DNA of 40,972 nucleotides from Bacteroidetes bacterium QS_3_64_15 (GTDB lineage Bacteria > Bacteroidota > Rhodothermia > Rhodothermales > Salinibacteraceae). Under the pieces are notes generated by a model that worked only from the letters and a program-made list of their open reading frames with translations, was not told the origin of the DNA and ran no database searches. The DNA is taken from contig PXTN01000023.1 of assembly GCA_003022565.1 (NCBI GenBank), forward strand, positions 1-40,972, in the 5' to 3' direction. The position numbers and the translations under genes were made by a program. Every line of letters begins with the position of its first letter. The stretch's first letter is position 1. Shown here piece after piece: positions 33,588-40,784 of this stretch.

Positions 33588-34076
33588 TCATTCGGTAGAC
33601 TCGTCAGCGATGCGTTCGAGCGTGTTGGCGAACGCGCGCAACTCCTCGATCACGTCGTCGCGAACGGCCGGGAGACGGCGGACGAGAGGGGCCATTTGCT
33701 CCGGGTCGAAGTCGACCGTGTACACGTTCCGGACGACGTGCCGAAAGCCCCTGTAGGATTCCAGTCGTCGACGCAGCTCTGTCGAAAGAACGGCCGGACG
33801 CGTGCTGGGGATCGAGCTGCCCATCTGATCCAGAAGGTCTTCGTGCCAGTGCGGGCTCTCGGGCATCGACTGGTCAACGTCTCGCGCGATCGTCTCGAAG
33901 ATGCGTTCCAGGCCCGCGTAAAAATCATGGACGTTCAGGGCGGCGGCGTCCACATAGTATTCGTCGCCGGTATCCCGGTATTGATCCCAGATGGCCCGGG
34001 CCCGTCCGGAAATCGCGGCGATGTCGTCGAGGTCTTGGCGGATACGGCCGGCGACGGCGCGATACGCAGCAGTCAT
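33588..34076 (-). CDS. HepT-like HEPN ribonuclease toxin
   Basis: A 162-residue all-helical protein of the HepT-like HEPN class. The diagnostic segment is SYRGFRHVVRNVYTVDFD (residues ~109-126), with the Arg/His pair of the HEPN RNase site. In characterised HepT-MntA modules HepT is an RNA-cleaving toxin, and MntA silences it by transferring AMP to a Tyr near this motif; a Tyr is present here. Its ATG overlaps the stop of the upstream nucleotidyltransferase by four bases (ATGA, 34073-34076), so the two are translationally coupled in the order antitoxin then toxin. The complete length suggests an active module. Confidence 0.82.
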   Translation of the reverse strand: MTAAYRAVAGRIRQDLDDIAAISGRARAIWDQYRDTGDEYYVDAAALNVHDFYAGLERIFETIARDVDQSMPESPHWHEDLLDQMGSSIPSTRPAVLSTELRRRLESYRGFRHVVRNVYTVDFDPEQMAPLVRRLPAVRDDVIEELRAFANTLERIADESTE

Positions 34077-34441
34077 AGCTCGATCCCGGTGTCTTGGATG
34101 GTCTCACGGAGGGAGGGATGGCAGGACTCCAGGCGGATCAGATCCACGGACCGCGTCTCGGAGACGGATTGCACGCGGGCGACGGCCCGGTAGTAGTCGA
34201 GGCCGGAGAGCCCCGTCACCGCAAGGTCGAGGTCGGAGTGCGGGCTCAGGCGCTCGTTCCGGGCCACCGATCCGAAGAGGACGACCCGCTCAGCTTCGAA
34301 GTCGGCGTGCAGGAGGGCTGCCGCCGCTCGGGCTTCCCGCCGCGCGGTTCGACGAGCCTCTTCCTGCCGCACGCGGGCCGTTGCGTCGCGGCGACGACGC
34401 GTCTCTCGGTATCGGGCGAGGGCTTCGTCGGAGAGGGGCAT
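34073..34441 (-). CDS. MntA-like nucleotidyltransferase antitoxin
   Basis: A 122-residue minimal nucleotidyltransferase. The catalytic pattern is LFGSVARNERLSPHSDLDLAV, with Gly57-Ser58 and Asp70/Asp72 binding Mg-ATP. A basic Arg-rich helix (~residues 10-38) precedes it. The expected job is to AMPylate and so neutralise the HepT toxin whose start overlaps its stop. The ATG at 34441 is chosen. The longer open frame up to 34783 is made of the out-of-frame remains of the DUF5615 gene and should not be read as a fusion. Confidence 0.85.
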   Translation of the reverse strand: MPLSDEALARYRETRRRRDATARVRQEEARRTARREARAAAALLHADFEAERVVLFGSVARNERLSPHSDLDLAVTGLSGLDYYRAVARVQSVSETRSVDLIRLESCHPSLRETIQDTGIEL

Positions 34442-34460
34442 GGGTCTCCGGGCGAACGGT

Positions 34461-34783
34461 TTACAGGAATTCGATGTGTCCACGCATTTCATCTGGCGAC
34501 AGCACGTCCGCAATGAGTGCCAGACCACGAACCATCTCCCCAACTCCACGGCTCTGCGGTGCATAAACAACACCGGGATGATCGGAGGTCTGGTCTGCCA
34601 GACGAAGGAAGTCGTCATCGTACGTGACGATGGTTCGTCCTCTTCGCGGGCAAACGCGAAATGCTCTTCGTCACTGGCGCCAAGCATTTCGGCGTCCACC
34701 AGCGTCAGCACGTCGATGCCCCGACTGTAGAGTCCTTGCGCAACGGCTCCAGGGATGTGCTCATCAAAGTAATATCGGACCAC
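34461..34783 (-). pseudogene. DUF5615 PIN-like toxin, single-base frameshift
   Basis: It starts at GTG 34783 with VRYYFDEHIPGAVAQGLYSRG and LTLVDAEMLGASDEEHFAFA, the usual DUF5615 N-terminus. Near 34640 the frame shifts by one base. The other frame continues GRTIVTYDDDFLRLAD, then HPGVVYAPQ, then VLSPDEMRGHIEFL, and ends at TAA 34463-34461, giving a normal 107-residue family length if one G is restored. All acidic active-site positions survive across the two frames, so the damage is recent or is a sequencing error. It begins two bases after the stop of the DUF433 gene, the standard partner arrangement. Confidence 0.85.
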
Positions 34784-34785
34784 GG

Positions 34786-35097
34786 CTACTGCTCCGTTTC
34801 CTGGAGCTTCCGCTGGAGCTTGGAGGGCGTTGTGCGCTTCAGCTCGTCAACGAAGGCCCGCTCGTCTCGAATGGACGCATCAATCTCCTCGCGGTGGGCA
34901 AAATAGTAGGCGAGGGCCGCGTAGATGTCGGCCAGTTCGAGGTCGTACTCCCCCGCAATCTCGTCCACCGACCAGCCGAGACGGTCGTGCCAGAGCGCGA
35001 TGTTCGGAACCGTGATCCGGTGGCCGGCGATGCGCGGCGTTCCGCCACACACGTCAGGCGTCTGTACGATTCGCTGATCGAGCGTCTTGATAGACAT
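34786..35097 (-). CDS. DUF433 antitoxin-like protein
   Basis: A 103-residue protein with the DUF433 winged-helix-like core: TPDVCGGTPRIAGHRITVPNI, then DEIAGEYDLELADIYAALAYYFAHREEID. DUF433 proteins are usually coded next to DUF5615 PIN-like nucleases and act as their antitoxin and probable operon repressor. Here the neighbouring toxin gene (34783-34461) is frameshifted, so this antitoxin may be orphaned. It probably leads a minus-strand operon through DUF5615, MntA and HepT. The following gap (35098-35366) is divergent from another nucleotidyltransferase gene and shows no further gene. Confidence 0.85.
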   Translation of the reverse strand: MSIKTLDQRIVQTPDVCGGTPRIAGHRITVPNIALWHDRLGWSVDEIAGEYDLELADIYAALAYYFAHREEIDASIRDERAFVDELKRTTPSKLQRKLQETEQ

Positions 35098-35366
35098 AGG
35101 AGGATGCGGCGTGAGGTAGGAGCAGTACGGCAGTCAACTCGAAAACGCTGAATCCGGCGGCGTCGTTTCCGGGTACGATGTGCGCAATTGTGAAGCGAAC
35201 GGACGCTCATCGCATGAGAAGCAGTCCACACGTCGGGAGGGGGATAGCGTTGGGGGTTTGCAGTCCGGCAGTCCTCTCGCTCAGAACGGAGAGTGAACGT
35301 TGACGGAGGCTGGACGTACATTGCATCCAAAATCTAAAATCCCGTGCCTACGAGCCGAGAGGCGTC

Positions 35367-35705
35367 ATGACTGCTCCCGACTCCGAGCATCGCGCTTCGT
35401 CTCCTGATCCCCGCCGCTCTTTGGACATGCTCCGGGCCCGGCTCCGTGCGGAACTGCCGTACCTGCGACGGCGATGGAAGATTGATCGGCTCGGCATCTT
35501 TGGGTCCTATGTCCGAGGCGAAGAGACGGGCGATAGTGATCTGGATCTTTTGGTGACGTTTACGGAAAAGCCTGATCTCTTCGACTACGTGGCGCTCGAG
35601 CGTCATCTGGAGGATCTCCTGGGACTCTCCGTGGATGTCGGGATGACCACGGAACTTCGTCCGTCGTTTCGAGATCGTGTCGAGCAAGACGTGGAGTACT
35701 TGTGA
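35367..35705 (+). CDS. MntA-like nucleotidyltransferase antitoxin (toxin partner truncated)
   Basis: A 112-residue minimal nucleotidyltransferase with FGSYVRGEETGDSDLDLLV (Gly46-Ser47, Asp58/Asp60) and the typical tail LEDLLGLSVDVGM. It belongs to a different MntA subgroup from the one at 34073-34441. A HepT/DUF86 frame begins at a GTG overlapping its stop (35702-35705, GTGA), the normal coupled order, but that toxin breaks off after about 30 residues. The antitoxin itself looks complete. The ATG at 35367 is the first in frame; the first ~20 residues are poorly conserved, so a later start is possible. Confidence 0.85.
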   Translation: MTAPDSEHRASSPDPRRSLDMLRARLRAELPYLRRRWKIDRLGIFGSYVRGEETGDSDLDLLVTFTEKPDLFDYVALERHLEDLLGLSVDVGMTTELRPSFRDRVEQDVEYL

Positions 35706-35791
35706 GTCGAAGCCAAGAAGAGTACCTCCGAGATCTTCTCCGGGCGATGGAAAAGGCCGAGCGATACGTGGAGGGGGTCGGGTCCGAGCAC
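35702..35791 (+). pseudogene. HepT/DUF86 toxin, truncated after about 30 residues
   Basis: It opens with GTG overlapping the stop of the MntA gene and encodes SRSQEEYLRDLLRAMEKAER followed by YVEGV, the standard HepT/DUF86 first helix. After about residue 28 the similarity ends abruptly. The frame continues to 36076, but with a composition unlike a HEPN protein, and the HEPN Arg-His motif is missing. The sequence after the break (35795-35874) is less GC-rich, which suggests an insertion or deletion joined foreign DNA here. Confidence 0.75.
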
Positions 35792-35874
35792 CGCAGACTC
35801 AAGCAGTACTGCGGAGCCGAACGGTCTCAATGCCAAAGTGCCGAGGCGCAACACAGCAACACAACCACATTCAG

Positions 35875-36018
35875 ATGTCGATTCGGGCCTTCCTGCAGCT
35901 CGAACTACACCGAGTGGAGACGGCGATCAGCTTCTACGAGTCGAAGACCGCAATCATTCGAGAAGCGATCCGGGCGTATTTGGCCGATCCGACCCACGTT
36001 CTGCCCTCAAGTACGTAA
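35875..36018 (+). pseudogene. Fragment of a ribbon-helix-helix antitoxin
   Basis: A 47-residue frame whose middle (LHRVETAISFYESKTAIIRE followed by AIRAYLADP) resembles the CopG/RHH helix pair. The N-terminal DNA-contacting strand is not recognisable, so this is probably a decayed gene rather than a full RHH protein (usually 70-90 aa with a partner toxin). The following 36019-36168 shows no gene I can identify. Confidence 0.4.
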
Positions 36019-36168
36019 GTCCTACCCCGTTTTCGGTGCGCCGGTTGCCAGGCCGCGCCGAAGGTCGTCGCGCTGAAGATCTCCGAGGCGGCCTGTCGGA
36101 TGATGGGGCCGGACCACGGAAAGAGAACTGCGCAGTGAACATCCGCAGATGGGGATGAGCAGGGGCGA

Positions 36169-36519
36169 TCAGGGGGACAGAAGATCGATCCCGTCTTCCT
36201 GCACCACAACGGTCCCCAAGTCCTCGGCTGCGATGGAAAGCGCACTGCGCACTTTCTCCATGTGCCGGTCCAAATGACTCGGCACGATGGGATGAACATC
36301 TATGATCACGACCCCGATCTCCCAAGAACTGACATCCTGCTGATAGACGAGATTGGTGTCGAGGGTCAGGAGAACCGCAAACGTTCCCTCGGCTGCCGCG
36401 AGAAGCTCGTCATCGTCGTAATCTGACCACCCCCGATACTGGGCTGTCACCACTACGCATTCCTCCGGGAAGCGTGGGCGAAGCCCATGGGGAATGTCGT
36501 GGTCGAGAAGGACCCTCAT
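36169..36519 (-). CDS. DUF5615 PIN-like toxin
   Basis: A 116-residue PIN-like nuclease family protein. The N-terminal acidic motif LLDHDIPHGL, WSDYDDDELLAAAE and LLTLDTNLVYQQ hold the conserved Asp residues expected for metal binding. Family members pair with DUF433 antitoxins and are predicted RNases. Its ATG overlaps the DUF433 stop by four bases (ATGA at 36516-36519), so translation is coupled. The C-terminal region (VHPIVPSHLDRHMEKVRSAL) is longer than in the frameshifted DUF5615 gene at 34461, and the two are not close relatives, so they are separate acquisitions and not a tandem duplication. Confidence 0.82.
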   Translation of the reverse strand: MRVLLDHDIPHGLRPRFPEECVVVTAQYRGWSDYDDDELLAAAEGTFAVLLTLDTNLVYQQDVSSWEIGVVIIDVHPIVPSHLDRHMEKVRSALSIAAEDLGTVVVQEDGIDLLSP

Positions 36520-36749
36520 GCCGACACGTGGCGGCCTCGTTCGTCCTGGTCGCTGAATTTCCGTCGGTAGACCTCGCGGACGAGGTCGGGGTCAATGTCG
36601 TACTGTTCGATAAAGTCCTCGACCGTGTATCCGTGATTGAGGTACTGGGAGAGGTAGGAGATCGGAATCCGCGTTCCCCGGAAGACGGGGGCCCCGCCGC
36701 GCTTCCCCAGCGAGACCTCAATGGGGTCGTTGTCGGAGAGGCTGTCCAT
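36516..36749 (-). CDS. DUF433 antitoxin
   Basis: A 77-residue DUF433 protein (EVSLGKRGGAPVFRGTRIPI, then YLNHGYTVEDFIEQYDIDPD). It is the coupled upstream partner of the DUF5615 toxin. The ATG at 36749 is chosen; the open frame allows ATG 36785, but the extra residues are not conserved in the family. Part of this gene is repeated as a relic at 38118-38205. The 201 bp between it and the PIN gene (36750-36950) has no gene that I can see and presumably carries the promoter. Confidence 0.85.
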   Translation of the reverse strand: MDSLSDNDPIEVSLGKRGGAPVFRGTRIPISYLSQYLNHGYTVEDFIEQYDIDPDLVREVYRRKFSDQDERGRHVSA

Positions 36750-36950
36750 GGCGGCGTTCGGTCGGTGGGAGGGAGGCCTACGCACGTCAATTTCTATACG
36801 ACAGTCGGCCTTACAGCGGCCTGGGAAACCTGTTTCGGAGACGGGCTACCCTGTATTCTTCAGGAGCTTCACCGGCGAACAGGGACCTACCCTCCGAAAC
36901 CGTCCGGTGGTCGGGCCTGCGATCCAGTGTCCGACCGAATTCAGCGAACG

Positions 36951-37523
36951 CTACAACTGACTGCGGCGCGTCTGAAGGAGCCGGGCTGTCTCTTCCAGCT
37001 GGCTACTTCGAAGGAGATCGAGGTACTCCGTACGGGTTTTCGAGGGCCGCGTTAAAGACCGGCGGTGCGCCGCCGCTACTTGGGCCACCGCCGTCGGAGC
37101 TCGCTCGAACAGACCGGAGATCAGCTCGTCCGGATCGGTGGCCTCGATGTCATGGGGAGCCAGCCTCGAGGTCGGAAAGTCCCGGGTGTTGAACGTAACA
37201 ATGTGACCGGCTCGAACGTGAATCGCGGCCGCCAGAACGTGACGGTCGCTGGCGTCGGGAAGGGACAGGTCGCGGATCCGGCCCTCAAATCCGGAGACCA
37301 AGGCTTCGGGCAGCGCCTCGTCCATCAGCTTCCGGATGCGGCGGAGGTTCCCCATCGTGATGTCCGGGTAGTCCGCGTGGACGTTATCCATCCACTCCTC
37401 ATGGATGCTCTCGGTCCAGTGTGCTCGAACAACCTCTCCGAGGGCCAGCCGCATCAAAAAGTCGCGCAGCTGAGCGGGATAAAGGACGTTTGCGTCATAG
37501 AGGACGACGGGCCGATCTTGCAT
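36951..37523 (-). CDS. PIN-domain toxin
   Basis: A 190-residue PIN nuclease. The conserved acidic residues are Asp10 in VVLYDANVLYP, Glu42/Glu43 in ESIHEEW, and Asp90/Asp93 in LPDASDRHVLAAA, with a further Asp in TFNTRDFP. The length fits the larger PIN subfamily (VapC-like with a C-terminal helical extension) found next to excisionase-type HTH antitoxins. It probably cleaves RNA. It lies 48 bp downstream of the HTH gene on the same strand, in the usual antitoxin-toxin order. Confidence 0.82.
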   Translation of the reverse strand: MQDRPVVLYDANVLYPAQLRDFLMRLALGEVVRAHWTESIHEEWMDNVHADYPDITMGNLRRIRKLMDEALPEALVSGFEGRIRDLSLPDASDRHVLAAAIHVRAGHIVTFNTRDFPTSRLAPHDIEATDPDELISGLFERAPTAVAQVAAAHRRSLTRPSKTRTEYLDLLRSSQLEETARLLQTRRSQL

Positions 37524-37571
37524 CGATCGTCGGCATCGGGGAGACGTGCAGACGAATTTCGAGCGGGGGCC

Positions 37572-38042
37572 TCACTCGTAGCCGAGCCCAAGCTCCTGGC
37601 TGAGCCTGGTCAGTTCCTGCATCGCCTCCTCCGACTGCCTACGGCGCCGGGCTTTGTACGCCAGCACGTCCCGTCGGTAGACGCGGTGATGAGAGCCGAC
37701 CTTGTGGGAAGGAATTTCCCCCTCCTTCAGGAGATCTGTGAGATGGGGGCGAGACACGTTCAACAGCTCGGCGGCCTCTCGCGTCGTAAGTTCCTCGTCG
37801 GCGTCGGCGATGCTGACGGTCCGGCCTTCTGCCAGATCCGAAAGGAGACTCAGCAGCGCCCCTGCTGCAGCGCCGGGAAGAGAAATGGTCACGCCGGGGG
37901 GTCCTTCGATCTGCAGCGTAACGGGCCCCATCTGCTCTTCGTCCCCGGTGCCGACCGGGACCTGCCGAAGCTGCTCCCGAAGGGCAGAGCGCTCCTCTTC
38001 GGACAGAGCGTCTGGATCGATCACGTGTTCGCTTGTGGGCAT
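37572..38042 (-). CDS. Excisionase-type HTH antitoxin of the PIN module
   Basis: A 156-residue protein with a C-terminal excisionase/MerR-like winged helix-turn-helix: LTTREAAELLNVSRPHLTDL, then LKEGEIPSHKVGSHHRVYRR (residues ~93-135). A ~90-residue acidic N-terminal part precedes it and may contact the toxin. It is probably both the antitoxin and the operon repressor for the PIN toxin 48 bp downstream. The ATG at 38042 (MPTSEHVIDPDALSE) is preferred over ATG 38117, because the sequence between them lacks conservation and runs towards the repeat-like DNA. Confidence 0.8.
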   Translation of the reverse strand: MPTSEHVIDPDALSEEERSALREQLRQVPVGTGDEEQMGPVTLQIEGPPGVTISLPGAAAGALLSLLSDLAEGRTVSIADADEELTTREAAELLNVSRPHLTDLLKEGEIPSHKVGSHHRVYRRDVLAYKARRRRQSEEAMQELTRLSQELGLGYE

Positions 38043-38117
38043 AGAGGAACGTTCGGGTGGAGAGTTGACGCGGACATCATCTGTAATAACTGAAACACCC
38101 AGTCGTTCCGATTCCAC

Positions 38118-38205
38118 GGTTGAATGGGGAGGAGGTCGGAATCCGCGTTCCCCGGAAGACGGGCCCCACCGCGCTTCCCCAGCGAAACCTCAATGCGTCG
38201 TTGAA
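38118..38205 (-). pseudogene. DUF433 relic, partial copy of the 36516-36749 gene
   Basis: About 70-85 bases closely match 36650-36735. On the minus strand they encode IEVSLGKRGGA and then, after a one-base loss in the run of G/C, VFRGTRIP. The match spans the most conserved DUF433 segment; the rest of the gene is missing. It lies just upstream of the HTH-PIN pair, so it may be what is left of a duplication or recombination between toxin-antitoxin loci. Confidence 0.75.
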
Positions 38206-38608
38206 TGAGACCGCGGACGGCCGACGACGGACCGCCGGTCAACCCTAAGAGAAGCCGTCTGCCGTCCACCGACCGCCGTCCGCAGTCCGCCACCTGCGGT
38301 CCCCCACGCTCCCACTTCCATACCTCCACACCTCTAAACGTCCACACGTAAACCCCACGCCCGCACGCGGCGCTGAGACGAGGTTGCTACCCATGCGGTT
38401 ACAAATCGTACCGGCGACGGACCGCGGGGGCGACCGGGCGGTTCTGGGTCGCGCTCGACCTGAAGGGCCGCAGTTCCCGGGTCCCCCCGCTCAGACCGCC
38501 GGAATCGGATCTTTTTCAACCAACGGATCACGAAAAGGCGTGTCGGTGAGGGCTTGGCACAGTTCCTGCGGCTCAAATGGGGCGCACATGCGAACGATGC
38601 ATTGCGCG
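38206..38608. other. Gene-free spacer
   Basis: 38206-38345 is low-complexity (GACGGCCGACGACGGACCGCC-like units, then CCTCCACACCTC runs). 38346-38608 shows no gene with a recognisable product on either strand; short frames there have no protein-like composition. It marks the boundary between the toxin-antitoxin island and the pilin region. Confidence 0.5.
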
Positions 38609-38684
38609 ACCGCGGAGACGGGTCTTCGGCTCGGAGGACGGTCTCCGCGGTGCGCGTTCCGCGAATCATTCTTCTAACAAGAAT
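38609..38684 (+). promoter_or_regulatory. Structured leader before the pilin-like gene
   Basis: An 11 bp perfect stem (38609-38619 with 38641-38651, ACCGCGGAGAC/GTCTCCGCGGT) encloses a second 6 bp stem (38622-38627 with 38634-38639). Sixteen bases later, a 6 bp hairpin ATTCTT-CTAAC-AAGAAT (38668-38684) ends 11 bases before the ATG at 38696. No U-run follows the large stem, so it is not a standard terminator. It may control translation or mRNA stability of the pilin-like gene. It does not match a riboswitch I recognise. Confidence 0.45.
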
Positions 38685-38695
38685 AACGTAGTCCT

Positions 38696-39136
38696 ATGGG
38701 ACAGCAGCAGCTTTTACTTCTCGTTTTGAGTACTGTCATCGTCGGCCTCGCCACCGTGGCTGGTATTCAAGCCTTTGATGAAGGACAGTCACAGGCAGCG
38801 AACGATGCACTGACACAGCGGGCCGTTTCGATTGCCTCCGACATCCAGGGCCAGATCAACAAGCCTTCTCAGCTCGGGGGACTTCCTGAACCAGGAGGTG
38901 ACTACAGTAGTACGTCTGCGACAGACGTTGCAAACGCGATCGGACTTGAGAGTGAGACAGACATTCAGGCGGATGGCGCTGGCGATAATGCCTCATGCGA
39001 AATATCCATTAATGGTAGTAGTGAACCGGCAGTTCAATGTGCTGGTGGCAACGCTGAAACGAGCGTCACTGCGACTGTGACAGGTACTACCACTGATGAC
39101 ATCTCAACGTCGTTTGGCAGCGTTGATTCCCTTTAA
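38696..39136 (+). CDS. Small pilin-like exported protein
   Basis: A 146-residue protein whose N-terminus MGQQQLLLLVLSTVIVGLAT resembles the hydrophobic helix of type IV pilins and pseudopilins, with only a one- or two-residue leader and no Glu5. An amphipathic helix (~30-55) and a small Ser/Thr/Gly/Asp-rich globular part (~60-146) with one Cys pair (Cys100, Cys115 region) follow. Codon use is less GC-rich than in the flanking genes. It is transcribed alone or at high level: a structured leader precedes it and a strong terminator follows. It is probably a secreted or surface filament subunit. The sequence is divergent, and it could also be a simple membrane-anchored protein. Confidence 0.6.
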   Translation: MGQQQLLLLVLSTVIVGLATVAGIQAFDEGQSQAANDALTQRAVSIASDIQGQINKPSQLGGLPEPGGDYSSTSATDVANAIGLESETDIQADGAGDNASCEISINGSSEPAVQCAGGNAETSVTATVTGTTTDDISTSFGSVDSL

Positions 39137-39171
39137 CCTCTTACCAGCGCGCTTTCCGCTATGGCGCTGAG

Positions 39172-39200
39172 GGGCCCACTTTCGAGTGGGTCCCTTTTTT
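39172..39200 (+). terminator. Rho-independent terminator of the pilin-like gene
   Basis: GGGCCCACT (39172-39180), loop TTCG, then AGTGGGTCCC (39185-39194) and six T residues (39195-39200). A strong UUCG-type tetraloop hairpin with a U-tract, 35 bases after the stop codon. Confidence 0.9.
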
Positions 39201-39278
39201 ATGGCTAAAAGCCTCGCTGTGCATCTACCGGGATCTCACGGAAGATAAAGGAGCGACACGAACCGAGAAGAACGTTCC

Positions 39279-40784
39279 GTGGTGGCACTTGAGCCTTTCG
39301 ACTGGACGGACGTAAGTGGGAGATCCTTTCTTTTCTGGCTGGTCGGAGCGTACGTTGTCCTCGTTCCCACGCTTTCCTTCCTTCCGTCTTTGCAACCGTT
39401 CAATGAGAAGCGGGCGATCCAGGTTGGCGTCCTCATCGCCGTTGCGGGCGGCCTACTTGCGATGCGTGCGGCGCGCCAGCGGTGGCTTACAACCGTTTGC
39501 AGGCTTCCTCTCGCTGCCCGATGGGGACTCGGCGGCGTGCTTGGGTTGGGCCTCCTGTCTTCTGCGCTGGCGCCAGCCCCGTTTTACGCGTTTCTCGAGG
39601 TAGGACATTTCGCTCTACTTTTCGTGGCGGCGGGACTCGTAGCCTCGGAGGTACGCCGGTCTCCAACATGGACGCAGCGGGCGATTCTGGGCATCGTGGT
39701 CGTGAGCGCGGGGCTCTACGCCGTCTACTTCGTAGTGGGATACGGCGCACATCTGGCCGTTTCGGACATCAAGCCCTGGCCCGAGGGAGGCACCAACTAC
39801 GCGAATATCCGGTTCTTCAATCATCACCAGACCTGGACGCTTCCGCTCCTTGCCGGGGTTGTTCTGAGCCTACCCAGACGGTGGCGAGTGGGGAAAGGGT
39901 TCGCCTTTGGGCTGGTTGCGCTCTGGTGGGCCTTGGTGTTCGCCTCGAGCGTCCGTGGCACCGTCGTGGCGATGGGCGTGGCTGCCATCGGGAGTGGGCT
40001 CCTCTTCCGGGGGCGGGCGAAGAAATGGCTTTTGATACAGGCCGCCGGGGTTCTTCTTGGACTCGGCCTGTATTATCTCCTCTTTTCCGCCGGTGAAGCG
40101 CCTCGGGCCGCTGATAAGTTTGGAGACCCGACCCAGTACTCTCGGCGGCTTCGCCACTGGCGCGTGTGCTTAGAAATGGCCTGGGCCCATCCCATTCTGG
40201 GGATCGGCCCCATGCATTTTGCCTGGTTTCCGTACCCATTCACCGAGCCCGCCAGTCCGCACAGTGCGCTCATGCGGGGGCTCGCGGAGTGGGGCGTGCC
40301 GTCCACGATTGCCATGGTCGGACTCACGGGATGGGGCGGCTGGCAGTGGATGAAGCAAGAACGGAAGACGGAGTCGACCCCGAACGGAGTGCCGAAGGCC
40401 GTGGGCGTAGCACTGGTGGCCTCCGTGCTGGCGGGGGCGGCCCACTCCATGGTCAGTGGACTGATTCTCGCCCCGTTGAGTCAGATGCTTCTCGTGCTCG
40501 TGGGCGGGTGGGCGTGGGGGCGATACCGGCACGCAGAACAGAGCACCGAGATCAACGCTTCCGTTCGATCCCACGTTCTGTTGGGCGCGTTGCTCTTGGG
40601 TTCAATGCTGATCGTAGGAGGTAGCCTCAAGGATCTCTCTACGATCGAGGAACGGCGCTCAGCATTCCGTGAGTCAACCGATCATCGCAACCGGCTCTCT
40701 CCACGATACTGGGCTCAGGGGTACATCGGGGTTCGAGATTCCTCAGTCATCGAGCGTGCCGGATCGGTAGGCGGTTCGGATTGA
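39279..40784 (+). CDS. O-antigen ligase / PglL-like membrane protein (Wzy_C family)
   Basis: A 501-residue membrane protein with about ten to twelve transmembrane segments (for example FLFWLVGAYVVLVPTLSFLP, ALLFVAAGLVASEV and LLGALLLGSMLIVGGSL). The large periplasmic-loop region carries Wzy_C/ligase landmarks: RFFNHHQTWTLPLLAG, and HPILGIGPMHFAWF followed by SPHSALMRGLAEWG. Such proteins transfer lipid-linked glycans onto lipid A (WaaL) or onto pilin (PglL/TfpO). The pilin-like gene lies 142 bp upstream and no other LPS genes are visible, so protein O-glycosylation is a reasonable but unproven role. The start is GTG at 39279. The stop TGA (40782-40784) lies in the first unit of the repeat at 40781. 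Confidence 0.75.
   Translation: MVALEPFDWTDVSGRSFLFWLVGAYVVLVPTLSFLPSLQPFNEKRAIQVGVLIAVAGGLLAMRAARQRWLTTVCRLPLAARWGLGGVLGLGLLSSALAPAPFYAFLEVGHFALLFVAAGLVASEVRRSPTWTQRAILGIVVVSAGLYAVYFVVGYGAHLAVSDIKPWPEGGTNYANIRFFNHHQTWTLPLLAGVVLSLPRRWRVGKGFAFGLVALWWALVFASSVRGTVVAMGVAAIGSGLLFRGRAKKWLLIQAAGVLLGLGLYYLLFSAGEAPRAADKFGDPTQYSRRLRHWRVCLEMAWAHPILGIGPMHFAWFPYPFTEPASPHSALMRGLAEWGVPSTIAMVGLTGWGGWQWMKQERKTESTPNGVPKAVGVALVASVLAGAAHSMVSGLILAPLSQMLLVLVGGWAWGRYRHAEQSTEINASVRSHVLLGALLLGSMLIVGGSLKDLSTIEERRSAFRESTDHRNRLSPRYWAQGYIGVRDSSVIERAGSVGGSD

Noticed and set aside
34073-34783. A 236-residue DUF5615-nucleotidyltransferase fusion protein
   Set aside because: The joined frame exists only because the DUF5615 gene is frameshifted; the family C-terminus continues in another frame and the nucleotidyltransferase has its own ATG at 34441.
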